64,000 nt of DNA from Enterococcus asini ATCC 700915 (lineage in GTDB: Bacteria; Bacillota; Bacilli; Lactobacillales; Enterococcaceae). This document shows positions 61,568 to 64,000 of this stretch, one piece after another (position 1 is the first letter of the stretch; every line of letters starts with the position of its first letter). The position numbers were made by a program, and so were the translations under genes. The notes under the pieces are model-generated. The model was given only the letters and a program-made list of their open reading frames with translations. It made no database searches and was not told the origin of the DNA. The DNA is taken from contig NZ_ASVU01000001.1 of the NCBI RefSeq assembly GCF_000407365.1, positions 248,001 to 312,000 of the forward strand, written 5' to 3'.

Positions 61568-64000
61568 CTATGCTTGCAATTCGATGCGACTTTGCCCGGT
61601 ACCTTGGGCTTTCACCAACAATTTGCGACTAATCCGCTCTTTTAACTCCTGCACATGACTGATGATACCAATCAGTCGGCCTTCCGTCTCAATCATACTC
61701 AACGCTTCTAAGGCCATCTCCAAAGACTCCTCGTCTAGCGAACCAAAGCCTTCGTCGATAAACAAGGCTTCAATGGGAATACCCCCGGCGCGATTTTGAA
61801 TCACATCAGCTAAGGATAAAGCCAGGGCCAAAGCGGCGATAAAGCTCTCCCCCCCTGATAAGGTCTGAACCCGCCGCGTCTGCCCGGAGTTGTCGTCGTA
61901 GATATCCACGTCCAAACCCTTTTGCCCTCGGCCGCCAGTATCTTTTTCCGCTAATTGAAACTGGTAGCGTCCTTTGGTTAAGCGCAAGAGGCGTTCATTG
62001 GCCACCACCAAGACTTCTTGGAGATACTTTTGCAAAATATATCGTTCCAGACTCGTCTTGTAGCGATTTTTCCCGCTAATCGTATCTGTCAATTGAGTCA
62101 GTTCACTTTGCCGAGCGACTAAGGCTTCATTTTCTTTGATTAACTGGACTAGTTGCGCCTGAATCTGTTCGTTGCTTTCCTTTTGTGCCAGGCAGCTAGC
62201 CAGTTGATTGCGCAATTTTGTCGTCTGCTCTTGGGCTTCTGCTTGTTTTACGCTTAAAGTAGCCAAATCCGGTGGCACTTTGTCGGCTAATCGCTGGGTC
62301 ACTTTCTCTTGGCTGCGAGTCACATAATCCCGTTGTTGCTCGTACTTACGGACTGTTTCTTGTAAGACCACCAATTGCTCCAGTCCTGTCACCAAGTTTC
62401 GAAACGCTGCTTCACTGGTGGGACTGGGAGCTTGGGCTAAGCAATCTGCTACTGCTTTTGTCGCAGTATCCGCCGTGATACGAGCTTTTGCCGCCTGCTC
62501 TGTTTGCTGGGTTAGCGTAGCACTTAAGGCAGTCCGCTCTTGCTGCAATTGCGTCCCTTTGTGTGCAAAAGCTTGCAAGCATTGGTTTTTCAGCTGAATC
62601 TCTGTCTCTAAGCTTTTGATTGCCTCTTGTAAATCACTTAACGAAATACCATCTAGCTGTCGGTTAAGGCTAGTGATTTCCCCGTCTAAGCGATTTTTTT
62701 GAGCCTGGGCTTCTTGTTGTTGCTGAGCCAGTTGTTCTTTTTCAGTGGCCAAATGGTCAACCGTCTCACTTAGGCTTGCCAGTTGCTCTTTTGCTTGGGC
62801 GCTTTCAGCCAAAGCTTTGGTCACCTGGTCTTGTAGTTCTTCGTATAATCCAAGACTAGTAGCTACATCCCCGGGCTTTTCCTGAGTAAAGTGTGCCAAC
62901 TCTGCCGTAAATTGGGCCAAAATCTCTTGGCTAGCCGTTAGTCCCTGTTCTTTTTGGCGAACTAACTGATCCACTCCTTGGATTAAATGATCCATTTCGG
63001 CATACGCCAAGGTGCTGGCTTGACTCAGTTCCTGCCACTGAGTTTCTAATTGCGTCAGCCGGGATTCATTTTCCCCGAAATCTACTGTGGGTAGCTCCGT
63101 TACTTGGTGGGCGGGATGTTCCCGTGAACCGCAGACCGGACAAGGCTCCCCAGGCAATAAATCTTGCGATAGCTTGGCGATCATCAACGCCGCCTGCCGA
63201 CTTTTTACTTGTAAGAGCTCGGCTTTGATAGTCGCCGCTTGTTCTGCCAACGCTTGAGCTTTTTGCCGTTGACCATCGCTGGCCACTGTTTTCTCACTGA
63301 TTTCTTGAGCCAAATCCTCTTGCTCTTTGGTCAATTGAACCAAGCGCTCTTTCAATGGTGCTAGCTGGGTCAGTTGCAGTTTTTTACTTTGTAATGCCTG
63401 CGCCTCGCCCACAAGAGACTTTAGCTTTTCCTGCTCTTTGGCCAAATCGTTTTGCTGCTTTGTTAACTTGTCTTGCACCTGAGCGAATTGTTTCAAAGTT
63501 TGTCTAACCGCTGAAACTTCATCAGTCAACCGTTCATGCTGCTGGGCCACGGGCAATAATAATTCTTTTTGTGTCAGCTCTTTTTGCTCTTGGGCCAATG
63601 TTGCTTCCGCTGATTGTAAAGTGGTCTTTTCTGCTTCCCAAGCCGCTAGCTGTTCTGCTAGCGACTGCAACTGGGTCTTTGAAGCTGCAACTTGTTTTTC
63701 GTAGCCTTCACAGGTGCTTTGGCTTTGGTCCAGCTCGCGTAAAAGATGTTGATTGGACTGAGCCCAGGTTAAGGCTGCAATCTCTTTTTGCATATCTAAA
63801 ATCTCGGGCGCTTTTTCGGCTAACTCTTTAGCTTGAATGTCTAACTCGACTTGTTCATCAAAGAATCCTTGCAATTCCTTGCCTTGGTAAAAGGCTTGCT
63901 CCGCTACTTTTTCAGCTGCTTGGGCAGAAGACACCGCTGGTTCCAGATCACTGATTTTGTCTTGTAAGCTAGCTAAATCTGTTTGCCACAAGTCTGGCAA
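61568..64000 (-). CDS. sbcC: Exonuclease subunit SbcC, C-terminal part
   Basis: The last 810 residues of SbcC, an SMC/Rad50-like ATPase that with SbcD cleaves DNA hairpins and blocked ends. The N-terminal Walker A part lies beyond the right edge. Long coiled-coil arms flank the zinc hook CPVC (near visible residue 288; GEPCPVCGSREHPAH). The C-terminal ATPase half shows the signature LSGGESFIAALALALSL and Walker B ALFIDEGFGSLDEE. It is transcribed toward the SNF2 gene. sbcD is expected just outside the window. Confidence 0.95.
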   Translation of the reverse strand: MPDLWQTDLASLQDKISDLEPAVSSAQAAEKVAEQAFYQGKELQGFFDEQVELDIQAKELAEKAPEILDMQKEIAALTWAQSNQHLLRELDQSQSTCEGYEKQVAASKTQLQSLAEQLAAWEAEKTTLQSAEATLAQEQKELTQKELLLPVAQQHERLTDEVSAVRQTLKQFAQVQDKLTKQQNDLAKEQEKLKSLVGEAQALQSKKLQLTQLAPLKERLVQLTKEQEDLAQEISEKTVASDGQRQKAQALAEQAATIKAELLQVKSRQAALMIAKLSQDLLPGEPCPVCGSREHPAHQVTELPTVDFGENESRLTQLETQWQELSQASTLAYAEMDHLIQGVDQLVRQKEQGLTASQEILAQFTAELAHFTQEKPGDVATSLGLYEELQDQVTKALAESAQAKEQLASLSETVDHLATEKEQLAQQQQEAQAQKNRLDGEITSLNRQLDGISLSDLQEAIKSLETEIQLKNQCLQAFAHKGTQLQQERTALSATLTQQTEQAAKARITADTATKAVADCLAQAPSPTSEAAFRNLVTGLEQLVVLQETVRKYEQQRDYVTRSQEKVTQRLADKVPPDLATLSVKQAEAQEQTTKLRNQLASCLAQKESNEQIQAQLVQLIKENEALVARQSELTQLTDTISGKNRYKTSLERYILQKYLQEVLVVANERLLRLTKGRYQFQLAEKDTGGRGQKGLDVDIYDDNSGQTRRVQTLSGGESFIAALALALSLADVIQNRAGGIPIEALFIDEGFGSLDEESLEMALEALSMIETEGRLIGIISHVQELKERISRKLLVKAQGTGQSRIELQA

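Overview
The window reads as a chromosomal segment of a low-to-moderate GC Gram-positive bacterium of the order Lactobacillales, most likely Enterococcaceae. The evidence is gene content and order: a class Ib ribonucleotide reductase set, luxS, a PcsB-like CHAP hydrolase, QueT, the rplK-rplA-rplJ-rplL and rpmG-secE-nusG clusters, and a block spx-mecA-coiA-pepF-spxH-CYTH-relQ-nadK-rluD that matches the conserved Firmicute yjb neighbourhood. Shine-Dalgarno sites are strong, and GTG and TTG starts are frequent. No rRNA, tRNA, CRISPR array or prophage was seen.

Layout. 1-5.4 kb: a minus-strand operon with a UbiD-type decarboxylase, a UbiA-type prenyltransferase, an NMT1-like binding lipoprotein, a two-part U32 protein and the start of a class III aminotransferase. 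It resembles the late steps of futalosine-type menaquinone synthesis. 5.6-8.6 kb: a Fur-type ferrous iron operon (feoA, feoB, small Cys-rich membrane protein). 8.8-12.4 kb: nrdH-nrdE-nrdF behind paired NrdR-like boxes, with no nrdI. 12.5-20.9 kb: DUF92 protein, nagB, a 59-residue membrane protein, RNase J2, asd, luxS, an orphan small RNA candidate, a GntR regulator and a broken SDR gene. 21.1-22.5 kb: an intact IS256-family element with target duplication. 22.7-30.5 kb: secreted CHAP hydrolase, ribosomal protein operon with L10 leader, serine dehydratase, SulP transporter. 30.5-33.9 kb: an ABC-2 exporter divergent from a TetR gene, with a palindrome over the exporter start site. 34-36.3 kb: nusG, secE, rpmG, an acidic 34-residue ORF, queT, and a structured RNA candidate. 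36.3-49.2 kb: lipid kinase, recD2, a phosphatase, trmL, rlmA, cutC, an AraC regulator with GNAT, a PH-domain protein, mgtE, rluD, nadK and relQ. 49.4-55 kb: CYTH protein, spxH, pepF, coiA, mecA, spx. 55.6-64 kb: ABC exporter, HAD phosphatase, SNF2 helicase and the 3' part of sbcC.

Most of the window is core genome. The least ordinary parts are the quinone-like operon at the left edge, two promoter-to-terminator units with no good ORF (18896-19004 and 36065-36282), the acidic 34-residue ORF before rpmG, and the hairpin cluster between rlmA and trmL. Family assignments come from reading motifs and remembered family features; no database search was run.
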